Assembly (NCBI GenBank): GCA_905221605.1 | Contig: CAJNDS010001475.1 | Coordinates: forward strand, 1-15,000 | Direction: 5' to 3' | Length of the DNA stretch: 15,000 nt | Source: Symbiodinium natans | Taxonomy: Eukaryota > Sar > Dinophyceae > Suessiales > Symbiodiniaceae | In this document: positions 6,671 to 15,000 of the stretch, in pieces | Numbering within the stretch: the first letter of the stretch is position 1 | How the letters are laid out: every line of letters begins with the position of its first letter | Notes under the pieces: model-generated | Seen by the model: only the letters and a program-made list of their open reading frames with translations | The model's database searches: none | Told to the model about the DNA's origin: nothing | Translations under genes and position numbers: made by a program

Positions 6671-9191
6671 GTGCAACAAGGGCAAGCGGACCAGCACGCA
6701 TCAGGGTTGTTTAAAGCGCCATATATATATATATGTGTCACAACAACCCTCGCGATCGACTATACTGAGGCTCTCTACGGCAACACAGCAGCCAGCTCCA
6801 GCTCCCGCGCGCCGCCCAGGACCCCTGGCGCCGCGCCGCCCGACTTTCGCATCGTGAAAATGAAAGGAGACGGCAACTGCCTGTTCCACGCGCTGTCCCT
6901 GCACGAGGGCGGGGACGCCGCAGCTTTGCGGGAGGAGCTGGCAGAATTCCTGGAAGAGCGTTCTGCCGAACAAGACGAAGAAGAGGAAATCTGGTTGGAG
7001 GAAGCGGCAATTCTCCGCGGCGATCCGGCGCACTGCTGGGGCGGAGACACCTCAGTGCTGGCGTGGTCCTTGCTCCGGCAGCGCCGCGTGAACGTGCACT
7101 GGCAAGACGAAGATGGAAAGTTCCACTCCAGTTGCCGCACGCACTGGCGGGTCGCGGAAGACCTCGAAGCAGAAGATTTCTCGGCGGTGCATCTGCTCTA
7201 CAACGGGGTGGACCACTACGACCTGCTGACGGCGATGCCCTCGAAGCAGATGCCCTCGCAGAGCCCCCAAGAGCGCCTAACGGAGGAGTCCGGCGGCGCA
7301 CACTCCTCGGCCTTGGGAGGCCAACCTGCTTCCAAGTCACAGCCAAAGCCAGCGCCAGAGAAAGGTGCAAACGAGGAGCAAGGTGGAGTGCTGGAAGAAC
7401 TGAGCCTGTGCCAGATCGCTGCAGAATCTTCGCACCCGCACAGACCGCTCGAGGACGGCTTGCGCAAGCTGGCCGGCGAGCTGGGATTTCCCGACGCTTC
7501 CGCCTGGAGCATCTGTGCACTCACTGGATGCCGGCGAAGCATGGCCACACGTTTTCTGCGCCTTCCAAGAGTGCACATGGAGCTGCGAGCGCGGGGGAGA
7601 ACGGGAGTTGACGCAGCATCTCCGCCATTCTCACCTGTCCCAGCTGGAGCCGCTGCTGAAGTTGCTGCCCGACCCAAATGCCAAGGACGCCTTCCTGAGC
7701 ATTTACAACCAGGCCGTGGCCATCAGGTGCCGCGCTCAAGCGCCTTTGGCCGGCTGCTCCCTGGATCGCAAGGCCTTGCAATCGTTCTCGGCAGCGACAG
7801 CTCGCGACGGGGTGGAGGCGCTGGTCTGTTTCTGCTGCGCCTGCATCCACACCCGCGTCGCCGAGACAGAAGAGAAGGGGAACATCAGATGGCGCCGCCC
7901 GCTGCAGCAAGACGCGGCGCGGCCAGAAGCGCCGCCAACCTTCCTTGGCCGGCAGCTGCCCGAAGTGCTGGACATTCTGGGGCTCGACTCCTTCCTCGAG
8001 AAGTACGACCGCCTGGAGGGCGACCTCAAGCTGACCACCTTCGAGGACTTCACCCGCTGGCGGGTCCAACTCCCAGACGGCGCCTTCCTGCTCTGCTGCC
8101 CGGAAGATCACCGCTGCTCCAGGCACCCGGAGCACGCGACGGAAGGCTGCTTGTGCGAGCACTGCGAAGTGCCGATCTGCAGCGAATGCCACGAGAACTT
8201 GGCGGCGGGCCGGCTTCCGCCTCTCAGCCTGGCCAACGACATGTGGACCGGGTACGCCCCGGAGCGCCTCTACACCGACAAGGTCACGGTCATGGAGATG
8301 ATTTGCGCCAGCCCCTGCATAACCACGCTCGTGTGCATGTCCATGGAGGCGCGGTACCGCAGCGAGAGCTCGCCGCTGGACGAGCACGCCCACATGGCCA
8401 GGCACCGCCTCGGCGCGCGGGGCAACGCGTTGACCTTCCCTCTGCCGTGGGAAGACCTCTTGCGGAACCTGCAGGCGCACCGCGGCGTGCTGGAAAGCGA
8501 AGCAGGCGGGGAGGCGCCCGCCCAGCTGCCGCGCAGCGGACCTGAGCTGGGAAACGTGGTGCGCGTGGTGCTGAAGACCAACAAGACTGCCAAGACCTCG
8601 GACGCCGAGATCAAGAGCTTGATCCACCAGGCGAACGTGCGCAGAGAGGTGGTCGTGCAGCTGATCCTCGACATGAAGAAACTGGGGCACCCGGCCTACC
8701 AGGGCGCGGACGAGGTGGCCGTTCGACAGGCGGCCCTATCTCTGCCTGAAGACGGAGTTCCTCCGGAAGTGCTGAAGGTCATCGCGGAGATCGACGACAA
8801 GGCGGAGGACCGCTTGCAGCCGCAAAAGGCGGCCACGCCGTCCGACGCCTTTCTGCAGCTGGAAGAGGCCGGCGCGATCTTCGCTGCCCAACGAGCCCGC
8901 GCCGTGGTGCCGGAAGGCTGGAGCGTGGATCGCCAGGATCAGAACGCAGCGGGAGTGCTGGCCCTGAACGAGCTGGCCGAGCAGTTGAGGGAAGCGACGG
9001 AACCATGTATGCAGGGGACAGAAACTCAGGAAGAAGCAGCCCCCAGAGACAAGGTGGCGCAAACTTTCGAGGCGCGGACGGGCAACAAGTTCATCGACCA
9101 ATTCCAGCCGATGTACTTTGCCACAGCTTTCTGCTTCTGCTTCAAGCACGCCACTGCCTGCCCCGACATTCAGAAGACCAACGCGGCTCAG
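6671..9191 (+). CDS. Helitron-like protein, N-terminal part: OTU protease, zinc fingers, DUF6570-like block
   Basis: Two frames carry this part. The first (6671 to about 7510) contains an OTU domain from about 6845: IVKMKGDGNCLFHAL with Asp 6869 and catalytic Cys 6878-6880, and NGVDHYDLL with catalytic His 7214-7216. The true start is unclear; ATG 6860 is too late to keep the first strand, so an upstream exon is likely. The second frame (about 7515 to 9191) starts with a C2H2-like finger (FCAFQECTWSC, then QHLRHSH), continues with a B-box-like Cys/His cluster (8096-8190: CCPEDHRCSRHPEH, CEHCEVPICSECH), and leads straight into PPLSLANDMWTGYAPERLY and VTVMEMICASPC. This last block matches the DUF6570 region that precedes Rep in many Helitron proteins. 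A +1 change of frame near 7505-7535 separates the two halves. OTU plus Rep-helicase is known from the Helentron/Helitron2 branch. Confidence 0.8.
6720..6736. repeat. (AT)n microsatellite
   Basis: A short run of alternating A and T (atatatatatatat) lies about 125 bases before the OTU domain. It may lie in an intron or leader. Nothing supports a TATA-box role, since dinoflagellate promoters do not typically use one. Confidence 0.7.
7505..7535 (+). other. Frame change between OTU part and finger/DUF6570 part
   Basis: Up to about 7505 the coding frame reads LEDGLRKLAGELGFPDASAW. From about 7530 the coding frame is HVFCAFQECTW, one base further. No AG|G-bordered intron fits in so small a space. 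Either one indel has damaged this copy, or a very short or unusual intron is present, or the assembly has an error. Confidence 0.6.
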
Positions 9192-9336
9192 GAGAGAGGT
9201 GTTGTTCAGTGCAAATTAATCGCTGCGCGCATTCTTCTGTATAAGTACAAAATCTCAAAGAGCACAGCGGCATAGAGCACATTATAAGATGTATATTATT
9301 TATAACGATGATAATTCGGATCCATTGCCTCTGCAG
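9192..9336 (+). other. GA-AG intron 1 of the Helitron-like gene
   Basis: The 145-base intron is AT-rich and has a stop in the upstream frame at 9273. Borders are GCT CAG | GAGAG and CTGCAG | GAC. Removal joins KTNAAQ to DSNVAGAATRR exactly in phase 0 while changing the genomic frame. The donor is GA, which is known for dinoflagellate genes. Confidence 0.8.
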
Positions 9337-10275
9337 GACAGCAATGTGGCGGGCGCGGCGACCCGACGCCGGTCCCGCGACGCCAAGGCGCCGGAGGTCT
9401 TCATCTACGACTGGGCTGCGGCCATGCTTCGCCGCGTGGAAACCCAATTCCGCCGGGACTGGACCTTTGGCTTCACGGTTTGGAACTACATCTTCCGGAC
9501 CATGGTTAACCTTCAGAAGAACACCTACATGTACACCATCCCGGACGAGCGCGGCGGCCGCCGACCGCTCACCAACGAGGACATCCTCAAGGGCGTGTGC
9601 GAGATCCAGCAGAAGTTGTGTCGCGGCAAGTACAAGGACGTCACCGGCGAGATGAAAGCCATCAAAGGCGATCTGTCAAAGGTGCGCTACGCGCCCAATC
9701 TGTCCGAGGCCGCCAAGAAGGTCTTGGACAACTGCGAAGCCAGAACTCGCCGGATCCCAGGAACGCACGAAGTGCGGCAGACCATGCGCCACCAAACGCA
9801 CGCCTACAGGGTTTGCCATGGCACCTCCCTCTTCTTGACCTTCTCGCCGTCCGAGCGGGACACCACGCTCATGCTGCGCCTGGCCCGCGCACGCAGGAGC
9901 GATCCAGCCATCGCCCAGGAAGGGTCCAAGAAGTTCCAAGCCAGGGACGAGCCAGATCTGGAGGTGGAGTTCTGTCGCCTCGACCCGGAAGCCCTTGCGG
10001 CCGAGCTCCCGTCCTACGACGAGCGCAGAGCCATGCTGGCCAGAGACCCGCTGGCCTGCCTCGAAGGCTTCAAGACGCTCGTGCAGCTGGCGCTGCGGCA
10101 CCTCCTGGGCGTGCGCTTCTGCCCGCGCTGCCCCGACTGCGCCACCTCCGACACGCCCTGCGTGGATGCTTTCGGCAGCAGCGCCACGGCCGTCGGCGGC
10201 ATCTTCGGCCGCGTGGACGCCGTCTTTGGCTCTCTGGAAACGCAAAAGAATGGAGCGTTCCACGGGCACTTCCAG
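9337..10275 (+). CDS. Helitron-like protein, exon with Helitron_like_N and the HUH motif of Rep
   Basis: The 313 codons begin at GAC 9337 after intron 1. Early parts give VFIYDWAAAMLRRVETQF and FGFTVWNYIFRTMVNLQ. A central segment reads YRVCHGTSLFLTFSPSERD, which matches the first conserved block of Helitron Rep (a beta strand ending in LTxxP/S). A small Cys cluster follows (FCPRCPDCATSDTPC). The exon ends with FGSLETQKNGAFHGHFQ, where His 10261-10263 and His 10267-10269 form the metal-binding HUH motif; the preceding E-x-QKxG is the usual Helitron context. HUH nucleases cut single-stranded DNA through a tyrosine. The exon stops two codons after the second His, so the active site is split by an intron. 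Confidence 0.85.
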
Positions 10276-10448
10276 GCCGGCGTCAGAGTCAATAGTTTTA
10301 TGAATATAAACAAATATGTAACATTATGCGCAACGATGCTTCCGAGAGGCGCAACACTTCCACAGGAACCCCCGCCTGTTCAAAGTAAAAATTGTAGAAA
10401 AAACGAACCGAGCTGCCGATCCAAACTCTCTTCTCCCGACCCCTGCAG
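10276..10448 (+). other. GC-AG intron 2, splitting the Rep active site
   Basis: The 173-base intron has borders TTC CAG | GCCGG and CTGCAG | GTC. It is AT-rich in the middle. Removal joins HGHFQ to VFVQNFHQFTPL in phase 0, which restores the normal continuation after the Helitron HUH motif. The donor is GC. Confidence 0.85.
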
Positions 10449-12314
10449 GTCTTCGTGCAGAACTTTCACCAGTTCACACCGCTGGCCGACATGCTGAAGC
10501 TGAGCACCGGGGACAAGCGCGCTTTACTGCAGAAGTACATGGCCTACGCGGGGCACGTGAGGCGCTCCGTCTACTGCGACCCCGCGGCCTGGAAGCAGAA
10601 GCGGCATTCCATCGAAGCCGAGTGGCCCGAGTACCGCAAGTCCACGTTGGTGCTGAGCCGCCCGTCGTATCAGAAGGACGCAGCGCTGGAGGGAGAGCAG
10701 TGGCGACGAGCGTTCCTGGAAGAAGACGTAGAAGCCTTGCAGCAGCACAAGCAGCACCACGTCCACCTGCCAAAGACGCTCCAGCAGAAGCAAGCGGCGT
10801 ACACCACACAGGCCCTGCGGGCCAAGGCCACCTCCGTCGAGGCCGAATGGCTGGAGCGAAAAGCAGAGGAGCGGGAAACAGCCTTCCTGGCAGCAGACGC
10901 AGAGCGTCTGCCCCTGGCCCACTGCAGAGATCCCCGCGATCCGACCAAATGCAAGGCAGGCTTTCCGAAGCCACAGGAGCAGATGACCGACACCGCCGTG
11001 CTGGTCTGCGAGGGCTTGGCGAAACACATGGGCTTGCCGGTCAAGGGCAAGAGAAGCGCGCTGGGCGCTCTCTGGGGCCCCGTCAACGACCCCAACCTCA
11101 ACGGCACCCACCCTGCGTTGCTGGCGGTGCTCAGGTGCAACTCCGACGTCCAGGTGCCGTACCGCTTCCCGATCCTGGCGGAGCTGCACGACGATGATCT
11201 CTGCTGTGAGGACTGCGCGGCCGGCGCCGACCTCCGCCAGGTCGTCAAGCAAGCCCAGCAGAACCAGGCAGCACAGGCGGGCTACGGCTGCGACTATATG
11301 AACAAGAGACTGGCCATCGCCGTGCAGGAAACGAAAGAGTGGCAGAAAGCTCAGACCGAGCTGGCCAAAGAGCTGGAAGGCAAGCCCACCGGCTACGCCA
11401 TGGGCAGGCACAGCAAGCGCCTCGCCACCGATTGCTGCGCGCGGGGCGTGTGCCGGGCCTCTGTGGAATGCGTCAACCTCGTCGACCACGCACGCAGCAC
11501 TGATTGCACGCGCGCTGAGTCCATCAAGACAGCGCAAGTCACGGAGATCGCCTTGGCTTATGGGCTCCGCCTGCTGGACGCGGCTATTGCTCGGGAGCCC
11601 CTGCCCGTGGAGCCCCGCCGCATTCAAGCAGACTCCCGGCACGCAGGCTTTTATGGCAAGAAGAAGTGCGCCGAGTGCCCGCCGTGGACGTTGTACGGGG
11701 AGCGCGGCCGTGATCCCCGAGTGCACGAGTTGTCTGCTTTCGAGTTTGCGCGGCACTATCAGTACAAGCTTGCGTCGCAACCTTTTTCTGTGGCGCGGGA
11801 GGTGCAGGAGCCGGAGAAATACCACGTCTTCCTTACCCAGGCGGGGAAAGCCAAGCTGAGGATTGGAATGGCCATAACCAAGCTGCTTGCAGGGCTCGAC
11901 TACCAGATCAAGGAGCGAGGCGGAGTGGATTGGCTGCCTCTCGGGCATGGCGAGAGAGCTCAGCCGTATCGACACGACTGGGTCGTGGAGCTCCGCAAGC
12001 GCCCTCTTGTGCCCGTGATCTACGGTGCGCAGGGCTGCCGGACAGAGGAGGAGCAAGCCCAGAAGGTGATGCTGCTCTTCTGCCCCTGGACCACGAACGC
12101 GGCCGATGCCACGGACGCGGTGCCCTTCATCAGCGACCTCCGCGGCGGTGCTGACAGCTGGCGGGACGGCCTGAAGCTTTGGTTCGCGAGGCGTGGCTTT
12201 GCCACGGAGACTCTCAGGCACTACGTCTTGAATTTCTGCTTCGTTTACTGCCTGCCTCGGGAGCTGCAGTCCAACGGCGAACTGGCGGCCAACAGCGACA
12301 ACGAAGGCATCGAG
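10449..12314 (+). CDS. Helitron-like protein, exon with the Rep two-tyrosine motif
   Basis: The 622 codons start VFVQNFHQFTPLADMLK. A Glu/Lys/Gln-rich, probably helical insert of about 150 residues follows (EAEWPEYRKS, EEDVEALQQHKQHH). Then comes HCRDPRDPTKCKAGFPKP, the Cys/His and FPKP motif seen in Helitron Rep. The catalytic pair is GYGCDYMNK, with Tyr 11283-11285 and Tyr 11295-11297 separated by three residues, as in active Helitrons. Later segments include CAECPPWTLYGERGRD, EFARHYQYKLASQP and VMLLFCPWTTNAAD; the latter corresponds to the PW-rich linker before the helicase. The exon ends at NSDNEGIE. Distance from HUH to the first Tyr is 283 residues, about twice that in Helraiser, because of the insert. 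Confidence 0.85.
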
Positions 12315-12424
12315 GACCGAGTCAGCCGTAATTCCTTTATGTCTTTTATGTTCCTGTCCATTGATTAGCCACTTCAGATTCTGCAGTTACAAGATTTTGT
12401 CGGCCGTGCCCGCCGTGCCCGCAG
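12315..12424 (+). other. GA-AG intron 3 of the Helitron-like gene
   Basis: The 110-base intron has borders ATC GAG | GACCG and CCGCAG | GAC. The upstream frame would stop at 12366. Removal joins NEGIE to DAPAIFDSADLEAAM in phase 0 and moves to the frame of the helicase. It is T-rich in the first half. Confidence 0.8.
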
Positions 12425-15000
12425 GACGCCCCGGCAATCTTCGACAGCGCCGACCTGGAAGCAGCCATGGCCACGCATGTGCGGGGCAGTGGCCGCGCAG
12501 AGGCAGAAGACCCAGCTGATGCTGCAGCCGCGAGCAGCACGGACCCCACCCTGCAGCACACCATGACCAAGCAGATCTTCGATCTATCTTCATCCATTTG
12601 GCTTCCGTCCTCTGGTGTCGAGGAAGACCAGGCCGCGGCGGAGAAGCGCAAGGGCTTGGAATCCTGCAAGGGCGTGGAGTGCCCGGAGCGCCTCTTGAAG
12701 GCGGCGCAGGTCTCGCGCAGTCAAGCAGCCACGGCAAGCGCCTTGCAGTCCCGCGCCAACTTGGGCAGCGTGGAAAAGCCGCCGCACGTGCTGCAGCGAC
12801 CGGCAGTCAGCTCCGAGCAGCTGCTGAACTGGCTGCACAGCGATCGAGTTCGAAGCCGCATCAACGCCAAGCAGCACGAGCTCCTCTGCCTGCTCGTCGA
12901 CCGAGCGCTCGTCGAGCACGGCTTGCTCCACCCGCAGGACAGCATCCTGGAACGCGACAAGCCCTTGGTGTGGCTCCTGCACGGCGGGCCTGGCACCGGC
13001 AAGACCTGGGTCCTCGAGTCCGTGCACGAGCTCTTCGGCATGCTCGGGTACGCTCAGGGCGTCGAGTACGAAGTGACTGCCTTTCAAGCCGCGAACGCTG
13101 CGGACTTGGCCGGCAAGACCTTGCACAGCGCCTCCGGGCTCAGCGTCGGCGCCTTCACGGATCAAGCGGCCAGCCGCGACACGGCGAAGCGCCTGTCCTA
13201 CTGGCGCTGGTTGATCATCGACGAGATCAGCATGGTGAACGCCAGGCTTTTGGCGCAGGTGGAGCAGCGAATGCGCGCGGTCATGCCTTCGGCCAATGCC
13301 TGGAAGCTGGACGAGCACGGAGACGTGCGAGCCTTTGCCGGCGTCAACACGGTTCTGATGGGCGACTTTCGCCAGCTGAAGCCACCGGAAGGTGGCTTCC
13401 TGGGCGACGTGCCTGCAAGCCTGAAACTTCCGGCCGGCGCGCAAGAAGCCACGAACCAAGATCTCCTGGCGGAATACGGCCGGCAGCTGCTCTGGGGCGG
13501 GTCGACGCAAGGCGTCACCGAGCTGATCGAACGGCAGCGCTGCCAGGACGAGTGGTACAACGAAGTGGTGGACCAGTTTCGCGACGGCAACCTCTCCGAC
13601 AACAACCACAAGTACCTTCACGGCGTGCCAGTGGAAGGCTGCACGCTCAGCCAGGCAGAGCGCGACTCGAGGCGTCGGGTCATTGTGTCCGAGAGCGACC
13701 CCCGCCTGAAGGAGCAGAAGTTCGTGGAAGCCTTCGTCGTGGTCGCCAACAACGACGCCAGGTACCAGATCAACAAAGACCGGGCGCGTGCATATGCGCA
13801 GGCCGCGGGCACGCCTCTCCGCTACTCGGTAGCGCTGGATCTGGCGAGCAACGAGGCGCTGCAGGCGGAGAACTGCGACAAAAGCGCCAAGATCCGATGG
13901 CTGCAGTACCACGACCGGGACACCGCGGACCTCTGCGGCATGCTGCCCCTGGCCATCGGCATGCCGGTGGCGCTGACGCAGCACCTCGACCGCTCCCAAG
14001 ACAAGCTGCTGCTGAAGGGTCGCGTGGGCCGCGTGCACTCCTGGATCTGGCATGACAACGACCGGCAGCCCAAGGTCGTGAATCTGGGCAGGGGCAGCAA
14101 ATGTTTACTTCTTACGTTTCTTTCTACCTTCTACATGTTAATAGGCCTTTGTCTGTGTGTTGCAATCCTGTGCGTCGTGCCCAGCGAGAAAGTTCTTGTG
14201 TCGCCTTGCTGCCAACCGAGGTACGTCAAGTTCGACGATGCCAAGTGGAAGCTGGACGGCGCGTCGGAGCCGGGACTGTATCCCGTCGAGCTGAAGAAGC
14301 GGGCGTGGTACCTGGATGCGAAGAGGAAGAAGTCGGTGCTGAAGATCGTCAGGCAGCAGATTCCCTTGGTTCCGGCCTTCGCCATCACGGCTCACACCAG
14401 CCAAGGCAAGACGCTGCCGGCCGCGATCCTGGACCTCGCCATCGACAAGCGGACGGACCCCACCCTGGGCACGGTGGCAGTGAGCCGCGTGCGGAGCCGG
14501 CACGATGTGCTGATCCTGCGGCCCTTCCCGCTCTGGCTCTTTCAACGCGGCGCTCCAGAAGGGCCGAAGCTCTTGTTGCAGAGCCTGCGCGGCGAAGAAG
14601 TGGACTGGAAGAAGTATCAAGAAGCCCGGCGACCTTCGGCGACCTGCCAGAAATGCAGGCACGTCAAAGTCGTGGACGCTTTCTCCAACGCGCAGTGGGA
14701 GAAGGTCCGCGCCAACCTGCCGGCCACCTGCCTGGCTTGCATCAATGCAGAGAACCCCAAGGCCCCGAGGAAGCGCAAGTATTCGAGCGGCGCTGCCAAT
14801 GTGGAATGCAGCGCCTGCAAAGTGGCCAAGATCGAGGACGCTTTTCCACGTGCCCAGCTGAAGCAAAGGGATGCCCCGGTCAAGCGGCGCTGCCTTCAAT
14901 GTGTGCGGGCCACGACGACCCTGACCTGCGCCATATGTGGCAGCAACAAGCCTGTAGATGAATTCGAAGCAGCCATGGTGACCCTGCCAGCGGAGCATGT
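12425..15000 (+). CDS. Helitron-like protein, PIF1-type helicase and C-terminal zinc modules (open at right edge)
   Basis: One frame is open from 12425 to the window end. Motif I GGPGTGKT is at 12983-13006, motif II LIIDEISM at 13211-13234, motif III GDFRQLKP at 13361-13384, a QR-containing motif IV (TELIERQRCQD) near 13520, motif V AFAITAHTSQGKTL at 14375-14416 and motif VI VAVSRVRSRHDVLIL at 14474-14518. These define a 5'-to-3' SF1B helicase of the PIF1 group as fused to Rep in Helitrons. Motif V has Thr where Lys is common. After the helicase, CxxC...CxxC modules follow: CQKCRHVKVVDAF to CLAC (14644-14740), CSACKVAKIEDAF to CLQC (14810-14906) and CAICGSNKPVDEF at 14930, cut by the edge. 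Each has a central hydrophobic FxxxQ-like segment as in Stc1 zinc domains. The segment 14092-14220 is probably an intron although it lacks stops. Confidence 0.85.
14092..14220 (+). other. Probable intron 4 (129 bases, no in-frame stop)
   Basis: The segment between GGC AG | GGGCAG and CCGAG | GTACGTC is AT-rich and, read through, codes a hydrophobic stretch (LLLTFLSTFYMLIGLCLCV) that does not fit a helicase. Removal would join VVNLGR to YVKFDDAKWKLDG in phase 2. The AG|G border repeat is present as in the other introns, but the donor would be GG, or another donor nearby is used. Length is a multiple of three. Confidence 0.55.

Larger units (their letters stand above)
6671..15000 (+). mobile_element. 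Helitron-type rolling-circle transposon, OTU-carrying (Helentron/Helitron2-like), ends not seen
   Basis: Rep nuclease with HUH and Y-x3-Y, fused PIF1-type helicase, DUF6570-like block and OTU protease together define a Helitron-family element. The coding frame is nearly intact. The left end could lie anywhere between the repeats and the OTU domain, and the right end is beyond the window. The usual Helitron termini (5' TC, 3' hairpin and CTRR) could not be placed, so the borders given are those of the coding region only. Confidence 0.75.

Noticed and set aside
6720-6736. TATA-like promoter
   Set aside because: It is a simple AT dinucleotide run, and dinoflagellates are not known to rely on TATA boxes.
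7521-8690. A 389-codon frame on the - strand
   Set aside because: It is antisense to the DUF6570-like part, with no recognisable domain.
10524-12221. A 565-codon frame on the - strand
   Set aside because: It is antisense to the Rep exon and has low-complexity Leu/Arg/Ala composition typical of GC-rich shadows.
12590-14053. A 487-codon frame on the - strand
   Set aside because: It is the antisense shadow of the helicase; the + strand frame carries all helicase motifs.
12598-14055. A 485-codon + strand frame over the helicase
   Set aside because: It is Arg/Ala/Gly-rich without motifs and starts with TTG; the true frame, one base further, holds GGPGTGKT and the other motifs.
14101-14961. A 286-codon + strand frame after the helicase core
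   Set aside because: It overlaps helicase motifs V and VI and the zinc modules in a different frame and has no motif of its own.
1-15000. Spliced-leader RNA gene, tRNA or rRNA
   Set aside because: I looked for the dinoflagellate spliced-leader core (tttggctcaag) and for tRNA-like segments by eye and found none.

Overview
The window looks like nuclear DNA of a dinoflagellate, most likely of the Symbiodiniaceae type. The main reason is a large GC-rich protein-coding locus split by short AT-richer introns. Each intron is flanked by AG|G at both ends and uses GA or GC instead of GT as donor, which is a known feature of dinoflagellate genes. Dense repeats and decayed retroelements fit this. No bacterial operon, tRNA, rRNA or CRISPR signal was seen.

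Layout. 1-179: the C-terminal end of an unknown protein, possibly with an S74-like chaperone tail. 187-1126: a decayed retroelement integrase read in at least three frames. 1341-1638: a 12-bp tandem array. 1639-2186: no gene recognised. 2187-2970: a minisatellite of 17 and a half copies of a 46-bp unit. 3030-4180: a family of about 374-bp repeats that contain the 46-bp core. 4382-4971: a small ASCH-domain (PUA-fold, RNA-binding type) gene with one proposed 77-bp GA-AG intron. 4972-6670: weak open frames only, nothing recognised.

From about 6671 to the right edge (open at 15000) lies one large Helitron-family gene on the + strand. In order it shows an OTU cysteine protease, a C2H2-like finger, a B-box-like cysteine/histidine cluster, a DUF6570-like block (PPLSLANDMWTG), a Helitron-type Rep nuclease with an HUH motif (FHGHF) and a two-tyrosine motif (YGCDYMNK), a PIF1-type helicase with all main SF1B motifs (GGPGTGKT, DEIS, GDFRQL, SQGKTL, VAVSRVRS), and at least two, probably three, Stc1-like CxxC/CxxC zinc modules. 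Three introns (9192-9336, 10276-10448, 12315-12424) restore the frame exactly in phase 0. A fourth segment (14092-14220) is a multiple of three and has no stop in frame. One unresolved frame change lies near 7505-7535, between the OTU part and the rest.

The proteins fit one replicative transposon: the Rep nuclease nicks and joins DNA, the helicase unwinds, and the OTU protease is the accessory domain known from the Helentron/Helitron2 branch. Apart from the introns and the one frame change, about 2,500 codons are intact and all catalytic motifs are present, so the copy looks young. The transposon ends are not visible in the window.
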